From Acidimicrobiaceae bacterium (lineage in GTDB: Bacteria > Actinomycetota > Acidimicrobiia > Acidimicrobiales > RAAP-2), in the NCBI GenBank assembly GCA_003131665.1, contig PKWA01000024.1, forward strand, positions 1 to 5,457: DNA of 5,457 nucleotides. Reading direction: 5' to 3'. Shown here one piece after another: positions 1 through 5,457 of the stretch. Under the pieces are notes generated by a model. It saw only the letters and a program-made list of their open reading frames with translations. It was not told the origin of the DNA and made no database searches. The first letter of the stretch is position 1; each line of letters opens with the position of its first letter. Both the position numbers and the translations under genes were made by a program.

Positions 1-2
1 TC

Positions 3-1325
3 TCGATGTACGTCTGCGGGCCAACGGTCGATAATCTGCCACACCTGGGCCACGGCCGCTTCACGCTGGTGTGGGACGTGGCGCGGCGCTGGTTCACCTT
101 TCAAGGCTTGAGGGTGCACTACGTCTCGAACATCACCGACATCGAAGACAAAATCATCGCGCGCGCTCGACGTGAATCGAGAAGCGAGGTCGAGGTCGCC
201 GCGCAGTTCGAGGCGGAGTGGTGGGACGCCATGGACCGTCTCGGGGTGATTCGCCCCGACGACACGCCGCACGCGACGGACTATGTGCCCGAGATGGTCG
301 AACTCATCGCTTCGTTCCTCGCGCGCGACGTCGCGTACGTGACGAGCGACGGGGTCTACTTTGACGTGTCCAAGGTGCCGGACTACGGCTTGCTCGCTGG
401 CCAGCCCTTAGAGTCGCTCCGCGCCGGTGCGCGCGTCGAGGAGAACGACGAAAAACGCTCACCGCTCGACTTCGCCCTGTGGAAGAACGCCAAGCCCGAC
501 GAGCCGAGTTGGCCGGCGCCTTTTGGTGAGGGCCGACCGGGCTGGCACACCGAGTGTGTGGTGATGTCACTGGACCTCCTCGGCGAAGGATTCGACTTGC
601 ACACTGGTGGGCTCGATCTCAAATTCCCACACCACGAGAATGAACGGGCGCAGGCCGAAGCCGCGGGTCGGATCTTCTCGCACCACTGGGCTCATCACGG
701 TTGGGTAATGGTGGGCGACGACAAGATGAGCAAATCCCTCGGCAACTTCACCTCTTTGACGGACCTGCTCGCCAAGACTGACGCGCGGGCCTATCGACTC
801 TTGGTCATGCGCTCGCACTACCGCTCGCCGATTGAAGTGTCTCCTTCGTCGATCGCCGACGCCGAACGCGCCCTAGAGCGACTCGATGCGTTGGCGCGCC
901 GTTTCGATCTGCCCGCACTGGGCGGGGATCGCTTCGAGCTCGCCTCGAGCCAACCCTGGGCCGAAGAGTCGCTCGAACTCTACGAGCGCGTGGTGGCGGC
1001 AATGAACGACGACCTCAACACGCCCCTCGCGGTGGCGGAGCTCTTTGACGCCCTCAGCGCCGCGAACGCCAGCGCCGATGAGGGGCACCTGGCAGCGGCG
1101 CGGCGCCTCGCCCAGGCCGTCAACTCGCTCTTTGGCGCGATGGGCCTCTCCCTCGTGGCCGGGAGTCACGTGCTCGACGAGGTCGCCGAGAGGCTTGTGC
1201 GGGAGCGTGACGCCGCCCGAGCTGCGAGGAACTGGGCCGACGCGGACCGGTTACGCGACGAATTGGTGGTCAGGGGCTGGATTGTGGAAGACGGTGCCTC
1301 TGGAACCCTCGTTCGCCGCCCCTAA
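3..1325 (+). CDS. cysS: Cysteinyl-tRNA synthetase, 5'-truncated by window edge
   Basis: Charges tRNA-Cys with cysteine using ATP, in the cytoplasm; a class I synthetase. The frame is open from base 3, and the Met at base 6 is internal: CysS proteins normally have roughly 20-25 residues before MYVCGPTV, so the true start lies left of the window. Counting from that Met, the HIGH-type motif is HLGH (13-16) and KMSKS is at 240-244. The four zinc ligands of the family are present as Cys4, Cys184 (in WHTEC), His209 and Glu213 (in HHENE); the 25-residue Cys-His spacing matches E. coli Cys209/His234. The C-terminal part (about 300-439) has the helical anticodon-side region and ends with the typical AD-RD-L then ED-GT-RR pattern. 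The related mycothiol ligase MshC was considered, but the CGPTV and HHENE versions of the motifs and the full C-terminal domain favour CysS. No clear terminator follows it; the csp leader begins directly after the stop. Confidence 0.96.
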   Translation, partial: SMYVCGPTVDNLPHLGHGRFTLVWDVARRWFTFQGLRVHYVSNITDIEDKIIARARRESRSEVEVAAQFEAEWWDAMDRLGVIRPDDTPHATDYVPEMVELIASFLARDVAYVTSDGVYFDVSKVPDYGLLAGQPLESLRAGARVEENDEKRSPLDFALWKNAKPDEPSWPAPFGEGRPGWHTECVVMSLDLLGEGFDLHTGGLDLKFPHHENERAQAEAAGRIFSHHWAHHGWVMVGDDKMSKSLGNFTSLTDLLAKTDARAYRLLVMRSHYRSPIEVSPSSIADAERALERLDALARRFDLPALGGDRFELASSQPWAEESLELYERVVAAMNDDLNTPLAVAELFDALSAANASADEGHLAAARRLAQAVNSLFGAMGLSLVAGSHVLDEVAERLVRERDAARAARNWADADRLRDELVVRGWIVEDGASGTLVRRP

Positions 1326-1435
1326 GACTTCATATTCTCTAAGACAAATACCAACTAACCTTGATGGTGAGGTTGCCGTTGTGGTTCCCTCCCAAAACCG
1401 GAGTTCCGGAAGTAAAAGTAATAAGGAGGCCCACA
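1326..1435 (+). promoter_or_regulatory. Leader/promoter region of the cold-shock gene
   Basis: This 110-nt gap between cysS and csp is visibly richer in A+T than its surroundings, especially at 1326-1365 and 1410-1425. Two hexamers fit the actinobacterial -10 pattern TAnnnT: TATTCT at 1333-1338 and TAACCT at 1356-1361; neither has a convincing -35 box, so the transcription start is unresolved. A small inverted repeat, CCGGA/TCCGG, lies at 1398-1409, just before the ribosome binding site. A long structured 5' leader is typical of cold-shock genes in other bacteria, but whether this one is thermosensitive is inference only. Confidence 0.35.
1423..1429 (+). promoter_or_regulatory. Strong Shine-Dalgarno site that sets the csp start
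   Basis: AAGGAGG lies 6 nt before the GTG at 1436. It decides the start codon: an in-frame TTG/ATG at 1361/1364 would give a longer protein, but the added 25 residues do not resemble a cold-shock protein and the strong site would then fall inside the gene. Confidence 0.85.
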
Positions 1436-1636
1436 GTGGCTGCAGGAACCGTCAAGTGGTTCAACGACGAGAAGGGTTGGGGATTCATCGCTGTCGATGG
1501 CCAACCGGACGTCTTTGTTCACTACTCGGAGATTCAAGGTGACGGGCGAAAGACGCTCGTCGAGGGTCAGGCCGTCGAGTTCGATATCGAACCCGGTGAC
1601 CGCGGACCGTTGGCGAAGCGCGTCATTCTTAACTAA
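1436..1636 (+). CDS. Cold-shock domain protein (CspA family)
   Basis: A 66-residue single-domain cold-shock protein, the usual size for the family (65-70 residues). It would bind single-stranded RNA and DNA in the cytoplasm and keep mRNA unfolded. From the GTG start, GTVKWFN is at residues 4-10, RNP1 at 13-18 reads KGWGFI (usually KGFGFI), and RNP2 at 26-29 is VFVH; the end (LAKRVILN) matches the last beta strand. A Trp in the second RNP1 position keeps an aromatic side chain for base stacking. It is followed by a strong terminator and appears to be its own transcription unit, although read-through from cysS is possible. The sequence does not tell whether it is induced by cold or constitutive; many actinobacterial copies are constitutive. 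Confidence 0.95.
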   Translation: MAAGTVKWFNDEKGWGFIAVDGQPDVFVHYSEIQGDGRKTLVEGQAVEFDIEPGDRGPLAKRVILN

Positions 1637-1656
1637 CGACCATTCTTCGAAGTGAG

Positions 1657-1688
1657 CAACCGCCGCCTTCGGGCGGCGGTTGTCTTTT
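1657..1688 (+). terminator. Rho-independent terminator after the cold-shock gene
   Basis: A perfect 10-bp stem, AACCGCCGCC (1658-1667) with GGCGGCGGTT (1672-1681), closes a TTCG tetraloop with a C-G closing pair, the extra-stable cUUCGg form. A further C-G pair (1657/1682) extends it. A short T-rich run (TCTTTT, 1683-1688) follows. It lies 21 nt after the csp stop and should insulate the acyl-CoA dehydrogenase gene from csp. Confidence 0.9.
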
Positions 1689-1717
1689 GTGCCCGAGTTG
1701 GCCCTACGGTACCTTTG

Positions 1718-1733
1718 GTTACCGACAAGTAAC
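1718..1733. promoter_or_regulatory. Imperfect palindrome upstream of acyl-CoA dehydrogenase, possible operator
   Basis: GTTAC (1718-1722) and GTAAC (1729-1733) form an inverted repeat with a 6-nt spacer. It lies between the csp terminator and the ribosome binding site of the acyl-CoA dehydrogenase gene. A possible -10 hexamer, TACGGT (1705-1710), lies just upstream, which would place the palindrome at or just after the transcription start, where a repressor could block initiation. Size and symmetry fit a dimeric helix-turn-helix regulator such as TetR; this is inference and a 5-bp arm can occur by chance. Confidence 0.3.
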
Positions 1734-1754
1734 GCTTCCAGTGAAGGTGAGCCG

Positions 1755-2969
1755 ATGAACGATTTCTCGATGGACCTCAACGAGGACCAGATCACTCTGC
1801 GTGACTGGCTGCACGGCTTCGCCGTCCAACAGATGCGCCCGATCGCGGCCGAGTGGGATGAGCGAGAAGAGACGCCCTGGCCCTTCATTGAAGAGGCCGC
1901 CAAGCTCGGGGTGTACGGACTCGACTTCATCATGAACGCCTTTAAGGATCCGACGGGTATTTCAATGATGATCGCGTTGGAAGAGCTCGCCTGGGGCGAC
2001 GCCGGGCTCTGCATGGCCCTAATGGGTACCACGCTCGGCGTCGCCGCCATCGTTTCCAATGGCACGCCTGAGCAACAGATGGAGTGGGTGCCGCGCTGCT
2101 TTGGCACGCCCGATGACATCAAGCTCGCGGCCTTTGGCGTCTCTGAGCCCGACGCCGGCAGCGACGTCTCCTCGCTACGCACGCGCGCGATCTATGACGA
2201 GATCACCGACGAGTGGATCTTGAATGGCACGAAGACCTGGATCACCAATGGCGGTATCGCCAACGTGCACGTCATCGTCGCCTCGGTCGACCCCAATCTC
2301 GGCAGTCGGGGCCAGGCGTCGTTCATCGTGCCCGAGGGCACGCCCGGGATACACATGGGTCAAAAGTTCAAGAAGATGGGCATTCGCGCGAGCCACACCG
2401 CCGAGGTCATCTTGGAGAACTGCCGCGTACCGGGCGCCTGCCTCTTGGGCGGCAAGGAGAAGTTGGATGAGAAGTTGGCCCGCGTGCGCGAGGGTAAGCG
2501 GGCTTCGGGACAAGCCGCCATGGCGACCTTTGAAGCGACGCGACCGGCCGTGGGGGCCCAAGCGCTCGGCATCGCACGAGCGGCCTATGAGTACTCACTG
2601 GACTACGCCAAAGAGCGCAAGCAGTTCGGCCGGGCCATCATCGAGAACCAGGCCATCGCCTTCAAACTGGCCAACATGAAGATGAGCATCGACGCGGCAC
2701 GACTGCTCGTGTGGCGCGCCAGCTGGATGGCCGCGACGCGCAAACCCTTCACCAGCGGCGAGGGGTCGATGTCCAAGCTCTTCGCGGGCGAGACCGCGGT
2801 CAAGGTCACCGAAGAGGCGATTCAGATCCTTGGCGGGTACGGCTACGTTCGCGACTACCCGGTCGAGCGCTGGCACCGGGATTCGAAGATTTACACGATT
2901 TTTGAGGGCACCAGCGAGATCCAGCGCCTCATCATCGCACGAGCCATCTCAGGAGTGCAGATCCGCTAG
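1755..2969 (+). CDS. Acyl-CoA dehydrogenase (FAD-dependent)
   Basis: Oxidises an acyl-CoA thioester to the trans-2-enoyl-CoA, passing electrons to electron-transfer flavoprotein; first step of a beta-oxidation-type or branched-chain acyl-CoA pathway. The protein has 404 residues, normal for the family. Start: ATG at 1755 has GAAGG seven nt upstream (1743-1747); an in-frame TTG at 1680 lies inside the csp terminator and is rejected. Family signature 1 is at about 126-137 ([12 protein letters not shown]). The C-terminal helical domain carries QFGR and [15 protein letters not shown], then FEGTSEIQR, in which Glu384 is the expected catalytic base, placed as in medium-chain dehydrogenases. Residues about 233-255 form a Lys/Arg/Glu-rich stretch before the C-terminal domain that is longer than in the textbook enzymes; I believe it marks an actinobacterial subfamily. 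The substrate chain length cannot be read from the sequence. It appears monocistronic or the first gene of a short unit with the phosphatase 61 nt downstream. Confidence 0.95.
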   Translation: MNDFSMDLNEDQITLRDWLHGFAVQQMRPIAAEWDEREETPWPFIEEAAKLGVYGLDFIMNAFKDPTGISMMIALEELAWGDAGLCMALMGTTLGVAAIVSNGTPEQQMEWVPRCFGTPDDIKLAAFGVSEPDAGSDVSSLRTRAIYDEITDEWILNGTKTWITNGGIANVHVIVASVDPNLGSRGQASFIVPEGTPGIHMGQKFKKMGIRASHTAEVILENCRVPGACLLGGKEKLDEKLARVREGKRASGQAAMATFEATRPAVGAQALGIARAAYEYSLDYAKERKQFGRAIIENQAIAFKLANMKMSIDAARLLVWRASWMAATRKPFTSGEGSMSKLFAGETAVKVTEEAIQILGGYGYVRDYPVERWHRDSKIYTIFEGTSEIQRLIIARAISGVQIR

Positions 2970-3018
2970 GGGCCCCCTGCTGAGTGGCGTTCGCGACGAA
3001 GTCGATGGCGAAGATGAT

Positions 3019-3024
3019 TAGATT
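3019..3024 (+). promoter_or_regulatory. Candidate -10 hexamer for a leaderless phosphatase transcript
   Basis: TAGATT fits TAnnnT and ends 6 nt before the GTG at 3031, placing the likely transcription start at or next to the start codon. No Shine-Dalgarno sequence lies at a proper distance from that GTG. No good -35 box is seen. Confidence 0.45.
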
Positions 3025-3030
3025 TTGACG

Positions 3031-3594
3031 GTGCCCGCGCAACGAGCTCAACCGGCGAAAGAGTTGAAGATAGTCACCCTGTGCACGGGCAACGTCGCGC
3101 GTTCGGTGATGCTGGGCTATATGTTGGCGAGGGTTGCTGACGTGAACGCTTACGACTGGCAGATCCGCACCGCGGGCACCCACGTAATTGAAGGCAGTGC
3201 GATGAGTTCACGTACCCGTGACGCGCTGCTCACTCTGGGAGACATCGGAACACACCAATACAACTCGCACCGAAGTCATCAACTCTCGGGTGACGACGTT
3301 GCGTGGGCCGACGTGATCTTGACCAGTGAGGCCAACCAGGTCAAATTCGTTCAAGCCATCTTTCCCCAGGGCACTCGCAAAACCGTGTCGCTGGGCCAGT
3401 TTTTGCGCGAGGCGCCTTTGGACGAGACGTTCGAAGACCAGATCGAATTCGTCGCCATGAAGCCGCCTTCGGAGGAGTTTGACGTCGTGGACCCTGCCGG
3501 CGGCGGACAGTCGACGTACAACGCGTGTGCCCAGCAACTATGGGAGATGTCCCAGGTCCTTGCGGCGATCGTCAGTGACGAATCGAGCGATTAG
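3031..3594 (+). CDS. Low-molecular-weight protein-tyrosine-phosphatase-like protein
   Basis: A 187-residue cytoplasmic protein of the LMW phosphatase / arsenate reductase fold. The N-terminal beta strand KIVTL leads into the P-loop CTGNVARS (Cys18 nucleophile, Arg24 from the GTG start), matching C-x5-R-S. The usual motif is CxGNxCRSP; here the second Cys is Ala and the Pro is Val. The general-acid Asp-Pro pair is Asp154-Pro155 in DVVDPAGGG, followed by the family's C-terminal helix. The middle has the family pattern RTAGTH ... SHQLS ... ADVILT. A TAG at 3019 bars extension upstream; TTG at 3025 is the alternative start (189 residues), but GTG at 3031 fits a leaderless transcript. The substrate may be phosphotyrosine on a kinase or regulator, as in Wzb-type control of polysaccharide export; arsenate reduction is less likely without nearby ars genes. 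The gene converges on the TetR gene with overlapping stops. Confidence 0.88.
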   Translation: MPAQRAQPAKELKIVTLCTGNVARSVMLGYMLARVADVNAYDWQIRTAGTHVIEGSAMSSRTRDALLTLGDIGTHQYNSHRSHQLSGDDVAWADVILTSEANQVKFVQAIFPQGTRKTVSLGQFLREAPLDETFEDQIEFVAMKPPSEEFDVVDPAGGGQSTYNACAQQLWEMSQVLAAIVSDESSD

Positions 3595-4220
3595 TCGAGC
3601 TCCACGCTGCGCAACCCACCCCAGGCGAGCGTGGCGCTTCGAGCGGCCAGACGCTCGGCCACACCGGGACGAGGAGGGGGCCAGCCCTTGCCCTCTTGTT
3701 GGATGAGCCACGCGGTCGCGGCGCCTTCGGCGATGCCTACGACACCCGCCGCCAGTTGGCGTCGGTGGTCGGGCTTGATGCGAACAGCGATCAAGGGCTC
3801 GAGAAACGATACGAGTCCGAGTTCCACGATTCGAAGGTCACCCCTGGTCTCGCCTTCGTGTGAGTGGATGAAGAGAATGCGAAAGGCGTCGGTCTCGCTG
3901 ACGACCATTTCGAAATAGACACGAAAGGCGACTTCGATCTTGGCCCGAGGCGAGTCAACTTCGGCGACGGCGTTGCGCAGCGAGGTGAGCAGCTTCTCGG
4001 CCGTTTGGTTCACGATCTCGCGGTAGAGCTCGGTCTTGGACTCAAAGTACTGATAGAGAATGGGCTTGGTGAAGCCGGCCTCCTTGGCGATGTCGTCCAT
4101 TGTCGTCGCCTGGAATCCGCGCTCGGCGAAGGTGGATCGGGCCACCAAAAGGAGTTGCTCGCGCCGCTCCGCGTGGCCGTCGCGTTCGGTCTGAGGGGAT
4201 CGCTCGTCGTTCATCACCAT
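3591..4220 (-). CDS. TetR/AcrR-family transcriptional regulator
   Basis: A 209-residue DNA-binding repressor-type protein of normal family length. Helix 1 (about 18-34, REQLLLVARSTFAERG) is followed by the helix-turn-helix at about 38-60, including TMDDIAKEAGFTKPILYQYF and then the conserved SKTELY. Residues about 67-209 form the helical ligand-binding and dimer domain, which varies too much to name a ligand. Start: ATG at 4220; a second ATG lies two codons later at 4214. No Shine-Dalgarno is seen before either. It lies 20 nt after the stop of the glycosyltransferase on the same strand, so the two are probably cotranscribed, although a TAGGCT hexamer in the gap could give the regulator its own leaderless start. 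Its stop (TAA, 3593-3591) overlaps that of the phosphatase. Targets may be itself, its neighbours or the acyl-CoA dehydrogenase; nothing in the sequence decides this. Confidence 0.93.
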   Translation of the reverse strand: MVMNDERSPQTERDGHAERREQLLLVARSTFAERGFQATTMDDIAKEAGFTKPILYQYFESKTELYREIVNQTAEKLLTSLRNAVAEVDSPRAKIEVAFRVYFEMVVSETDAFRILFIHSHEGETRGDLRIVELGLVSFLEPLIAVRIKPDHRRQLAAGVVGIAEGAATAWLIQQEGKGWPPPRPGVAERLAARSATLAWGGLRSVELD

Positions 4221-4227
4221 CGGAGAG

Positions 4228-4233
4228 AGCCTA
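4228..4233 (-). promoter_or_regulatory. Candidate -10 hexamer for the TetR gene
   Basis: On the - strand TAGGCT ends 7 nt before the ATG at 4220, in the 20-nt gap after the glycosyltransferase stop. The gap holds no Shine-Dalgarno sequence, so a leaderless start is plausible. No good -35 box is visible and cotranscription from upstream remains possible. Confidence 0.35.
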
Positions 4234-4240
4234 TCCGCAC

Positions 4241-5266
4241 TCAGTTGGTGCCTATTGCCTCCAAAAGGGTGGCTAGACGCGGTGAAAGATCGGCCACGTT
4301 GAAGTGTCGCCGGGCGATCGCAACGTTGTGTTCGAAGAGCTCAGTGTCGGGACTATTGAGAAATGAGTCGATGTGTTCGACCTCGTTGAGGTCGAAGAAG
4401 TGAAAGCCGAAATCTCGAATCTCAGACAACACGGGGTAAGGGTAGACCGCGAGCGGTCGACGGTGCGTGACGGATTCCAGAACCGGATTGCCGAACCCTT
4501 CCCAGGTTGACGAAAGGGTGACGAGGTCGCACGCGGCGTAGGCGTCGTGGACATCGAATCCCTCCGGCAGTCCGCGCAGCACCGGTACTTCACTGTTCTT
4601 GAGCAGCTGGTCGAGCGTCGGGCCGTAGCCGTCCTCGGTCGGACCGAGTAGCCAGAGAGCGGCGTTGAGATGGGCGGAGAGTTCGAGCGCGCCTTCGACG
4701 TTCTTTCGAGGAATCGCGCGGGTGGGCAAGAGCACGAGCCGCCCGCCATCGAGGTGGAGCGCGTTACGCGTGAGTTGGCGCCGTCCCAAAGGCGGATCAC
4801 AGTCGAAGGTGTTGTGGATCGTGACGGCGCGAATGCCGCGCTCGTGGAGTTCGCGTCGGGAGAGCTCGTTGATGGTCACGTGATGCCACCGGGCTTGATC
4901 GCGCGGCCCTTCGAAGTCTCGCCACTGCGTTCGCTGCCATGGGAGGTCGTGGTGTCGAAAGAGCGCGTCGCGTCCCTCCAGGGCCTCATAGAGCACGTCG
5001 CGCGCTGCGACGTTGAGCGGGAGCGAGACGAGGTTTTCGACGACCACGAGATCGGCGTCGCGCAGTACGCGCGTGAGCGATGTGAGCGACGGCGCTGACG
5101 TGGCGCCGATGGCTAGTTCGGGCATGACCACGTCCGCGTCGCCCTCACCGGCCAGCGTCGTCACGCGGTGGCCGAGTTTCTTGAACGCGTCGATCCACTT
5201 TTGCGCTTCGATACTCACGCCGTCGTGGGCGCCCAGGCGAAAACTCACGACGACGAGGTCGGCCAC
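4241..5266 (-). CDS. GT-B fold glycosyltransferase, family 4-like
   Basis: Transfers a sugar from a nucleotide-sugar donor, probably while building a polysaccharide, glycolipid or glycoside; cytoplasmic or membrane-associated, with no signal peptide or membrane helix seen. It has 341 residues from the GTG at 5266. The N-terminal Rossmann half starts with a strand (LVVVSFRLG) and the loop [20 protein letters not shown], typical of retaining GT4 enzymes. The C-terminal half opens at about 175 with PTRAIPRKN (181-189), whose Arg183 and Lys188 fit the usual donor-phosphate contacts, and carries the E-x7-E motif EGFGNPVLE with Glu256 and Glu264. The acceptor and donor sugars cannot be told; the divergent gmd makes a GDP-6-deoxy-mannose derivative a possible but unproven donor. 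A TTG at 5269 is an alternative start, but the GTG lies 6 nt after a TAACCT -10 hexamer and no Shine-Dalgarno serves either. TetR follows 20 nt downstream. Confidence 0.9.
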   Translation of the reverse strand: MADLVVVSFRLGAHDGVSIEAQKWIDAFKKLGHRVTTLAGEGDADVVMPELAIGATSAPSLTSLTRVLRDADLVVVENLVSLPLNVAARDVLYEALEGRDALFRHHDLPWQRTQWRDFEGPRDQARWHHVTINELSRRELHERGIRAVTIHNTFDCDPPLGRRQLTRNALHLDGGRLVLLPTRAIPRKNVEGALELSAHLNAALWLLGPTEDGYGPTLDQLLKNSEVPVLRGLPEGFDVHDAYAACDLVTLSSTWEGFGNPVLESVTHRRPLAVYPYPVLSEIRDFGFHFFDLNEVEHIDSFLNSPDTELFEHNVAIARRHFNVADLSPRLATLLEAIGTN

Positions 5267-5272
5267 CAAGCC

Positions 5273-5278
5273 AGGTTA
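5273..5278 (-). promoter_or_regulatory. Candidate -10 hexamer for a leaderless glycosyltransferase transcript
   Basis: On the - strand TAACCT ends 6 nt before the GTG at 5266, the same geometry as at the phosphatase gene. A weak -35 candidate, TGAGCA (5301-5296), lies 17 nt further upstream and matches TTGACA at only 3 of 6 positions. Confidence 0.45.
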
Positions 5279-5361
5279 GGCCGAGTGGTGACATTTGCTC
5301 AGTAGTAGAGTTGTGCGCGGTAGTGACCCCCCGTCAGTGCCCTTGCAGTGGAGGAACTTCG
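5279..5361 (+). promoter_or_regulatory. Divergent intergenic region, probable gmd promoter and leader
   Basis: This gap separates the glycosyltransferase and gmd start sites and must hold promoters for both directions unless gmd depends on antisense-independent distant initiation, which the divergent layout rules out. For gmd, TAGAGT (5306-5311) fits TAnnnT, but no -35 box is well spaced: GTGACA at 5288-5293 is only 12 nt away. The leader holds a short direct repeat, CAGTG at 5335-5339 and 5346-5350. The gmd ribosome binding site is GGAGG at 5350-5354. Confidence 0.4.
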
Positions 5362-5457
5362 GTGGCCAAACGTGCCCTGATAACCGGCATCACCGGTCAA
5401 GATGGCTCCTACCTCGCCGAATTCCTGCTCTCGCAGGGCTACGAGGTCGTCGGGATG
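5362..5457 (+). CDS. gmd: GDP-mannose 4,6-dehydratase, 3'-truncated by window edge
   Basis: Only the first 32 codons are present. The enzyme converts GDP-mannose to GDP-4-keto-6-deoxy-mannose, the precursor of GDP-fucose, GDP-rhamnose and related deoxysugars for surface glycans. The N-terminal NAD(P)-binding strand and loop read [19 protein letters not shown] (residues 5-23), with the glycine motif GITGQDG at 9-15; the [10 protein letters not shown] version is distinctive for Gmd among extended short-chain dehydrogenases, where GalE or RmlB proteins differ. Start: GTG at 5362 with GGAGG seven nt upstream, so this gene, unlike the divergent glycosyltransferase, is not leaderless. Its likely continuation right of the window would be about 300 further residues. 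Confidence 0.87.
   Translation, partial: MAKRALITGITGQDGSYLAEFLLSQGYEVVGM

Noticed and set aside
3..1325. Mycothiol ligase MshC as an alternative to CysS
   Set aside because: MshC shares the fold and motifs but usually has CGITPYD and lacks the full C-terminal anticodon-side domain; here CGPTV, HHENE and the complete C-terminus favour CysS.
1045..1542. Open frame of 165 codons on the + strand overlapping cysS and csp
   Set aside because: Out of frame with both real genes, Arg/Pro/Ser-rich as shadow frames are, and without a ribosome binding site.
1355..2182. Long open frame of 275 codons on the - strand opposite csp and the acyl-CoA dehydrogenase start
   Set aside because: It crosses the csp terminator and two well-supported genes, has no recognisable domain, and long antisense frames are expected in GC-rich DNA.
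2968..2978. GC-rich palindrome (GGGGCCCC core) at the acyl-CoA dehydrogenase stop as a terminator
   Set aside because: The arms leave no room for a hairpin loop and no T-run follows.
2984..3028. Short frame before the phosphatase (14 codons from GTG, or 7 from ATG at 3005) whose TGA overlaps the TTG at 3025, like a coupled leader peptide
   Set aside because: No ribosome binding site, no attenuator-like structure or codon bias, and the leaderless GTG at 3031 explains the start better.
3031..3594. Arsenate reductase (arsC) as a firm name for the phosphatase-like gene
   Set aside because: No arsR, arsB or other arsenic gene is nearby, and the thioredoxin-linked enzymes have extra C-terminal cysteines in a pattern not seen here.
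3864..4403. Open frame of 179 codons on the + strand opposite the TetR gene and the end of the glycosyltransferase
   Set aside because: It is antisense to two genes with clear motifs and resembles no protein family I know.

Overview
The window looks like chromosomal DNA of a high-GC actinobacterium. The visible reasons are GC-rich third codon positions, GTG start codons, and several genes whose start codon sits 6-7 nt after a TAnnnT -10 hexamer with no Shine-Dalgarno sequence, a leaderless arrangement common in Actinobacteria. The style of the cysteinyl-tRNA synthetase (HLGH followed by GR) and of the acyl-CoA dehydrogenase would fit Acidimicrobiia, but that placement is a guess from memory. 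I see no IS element, CRISPR array, tRNA, rRNA or phage gene.

Layout. (1) Bases 3-1325, + strand: cysteinyl-tRNA synthetase (cysS), cut at its N-terminus by the window edge. (2) Bases 1326-1435: AT-richer leader, then a 66-residue cold-shock protein (1436-1636) with a strong ribosome binding site, closed by a clear UUCG-loop terminator (about 1657-1688). (3) Bases 1755-2969: a complete acyl-CoA dehydrogenase of 404 residues with catalytic Glu384; an imperfect palindrome lies just upstream and could be an operator. (4) Bases 3031-3594: a low-molecular-weight protein-tyrosine-phosphatase-like protein, apparently leaderless. (5) On the - strand, converging on it with overlapping stop codons: a TetR-family regulator (3591-4220), and 20 nt upstream of that a GT-B glycosyltransferase (4241-5266). 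(6) Divergent from the glycosyltransferase, the first 32 codons of a GDP-mannose 4,6-dehydratase (gmd, from 5362), running off the right edge.

How the parts relate. The left part is housekeeping (translation, RNA chaperone) and acyl-CoA oxidation. The right part looks like the edge of a surface-polysaccharide locus: a glycosyltransferase, divergent gmd, and perhaps the phosphatase, since such phosphatases often regulate polysaccharide export. The TetR gene is probably cotranscribed with the glycosyltransferase, but its target is unknown. No strong evidence for a new biological system is visible; the best leads are the repeated leaderless start geometry, the altered phosphatase P-loop and the palindrome before the acyl-CoA dehydrogenase.
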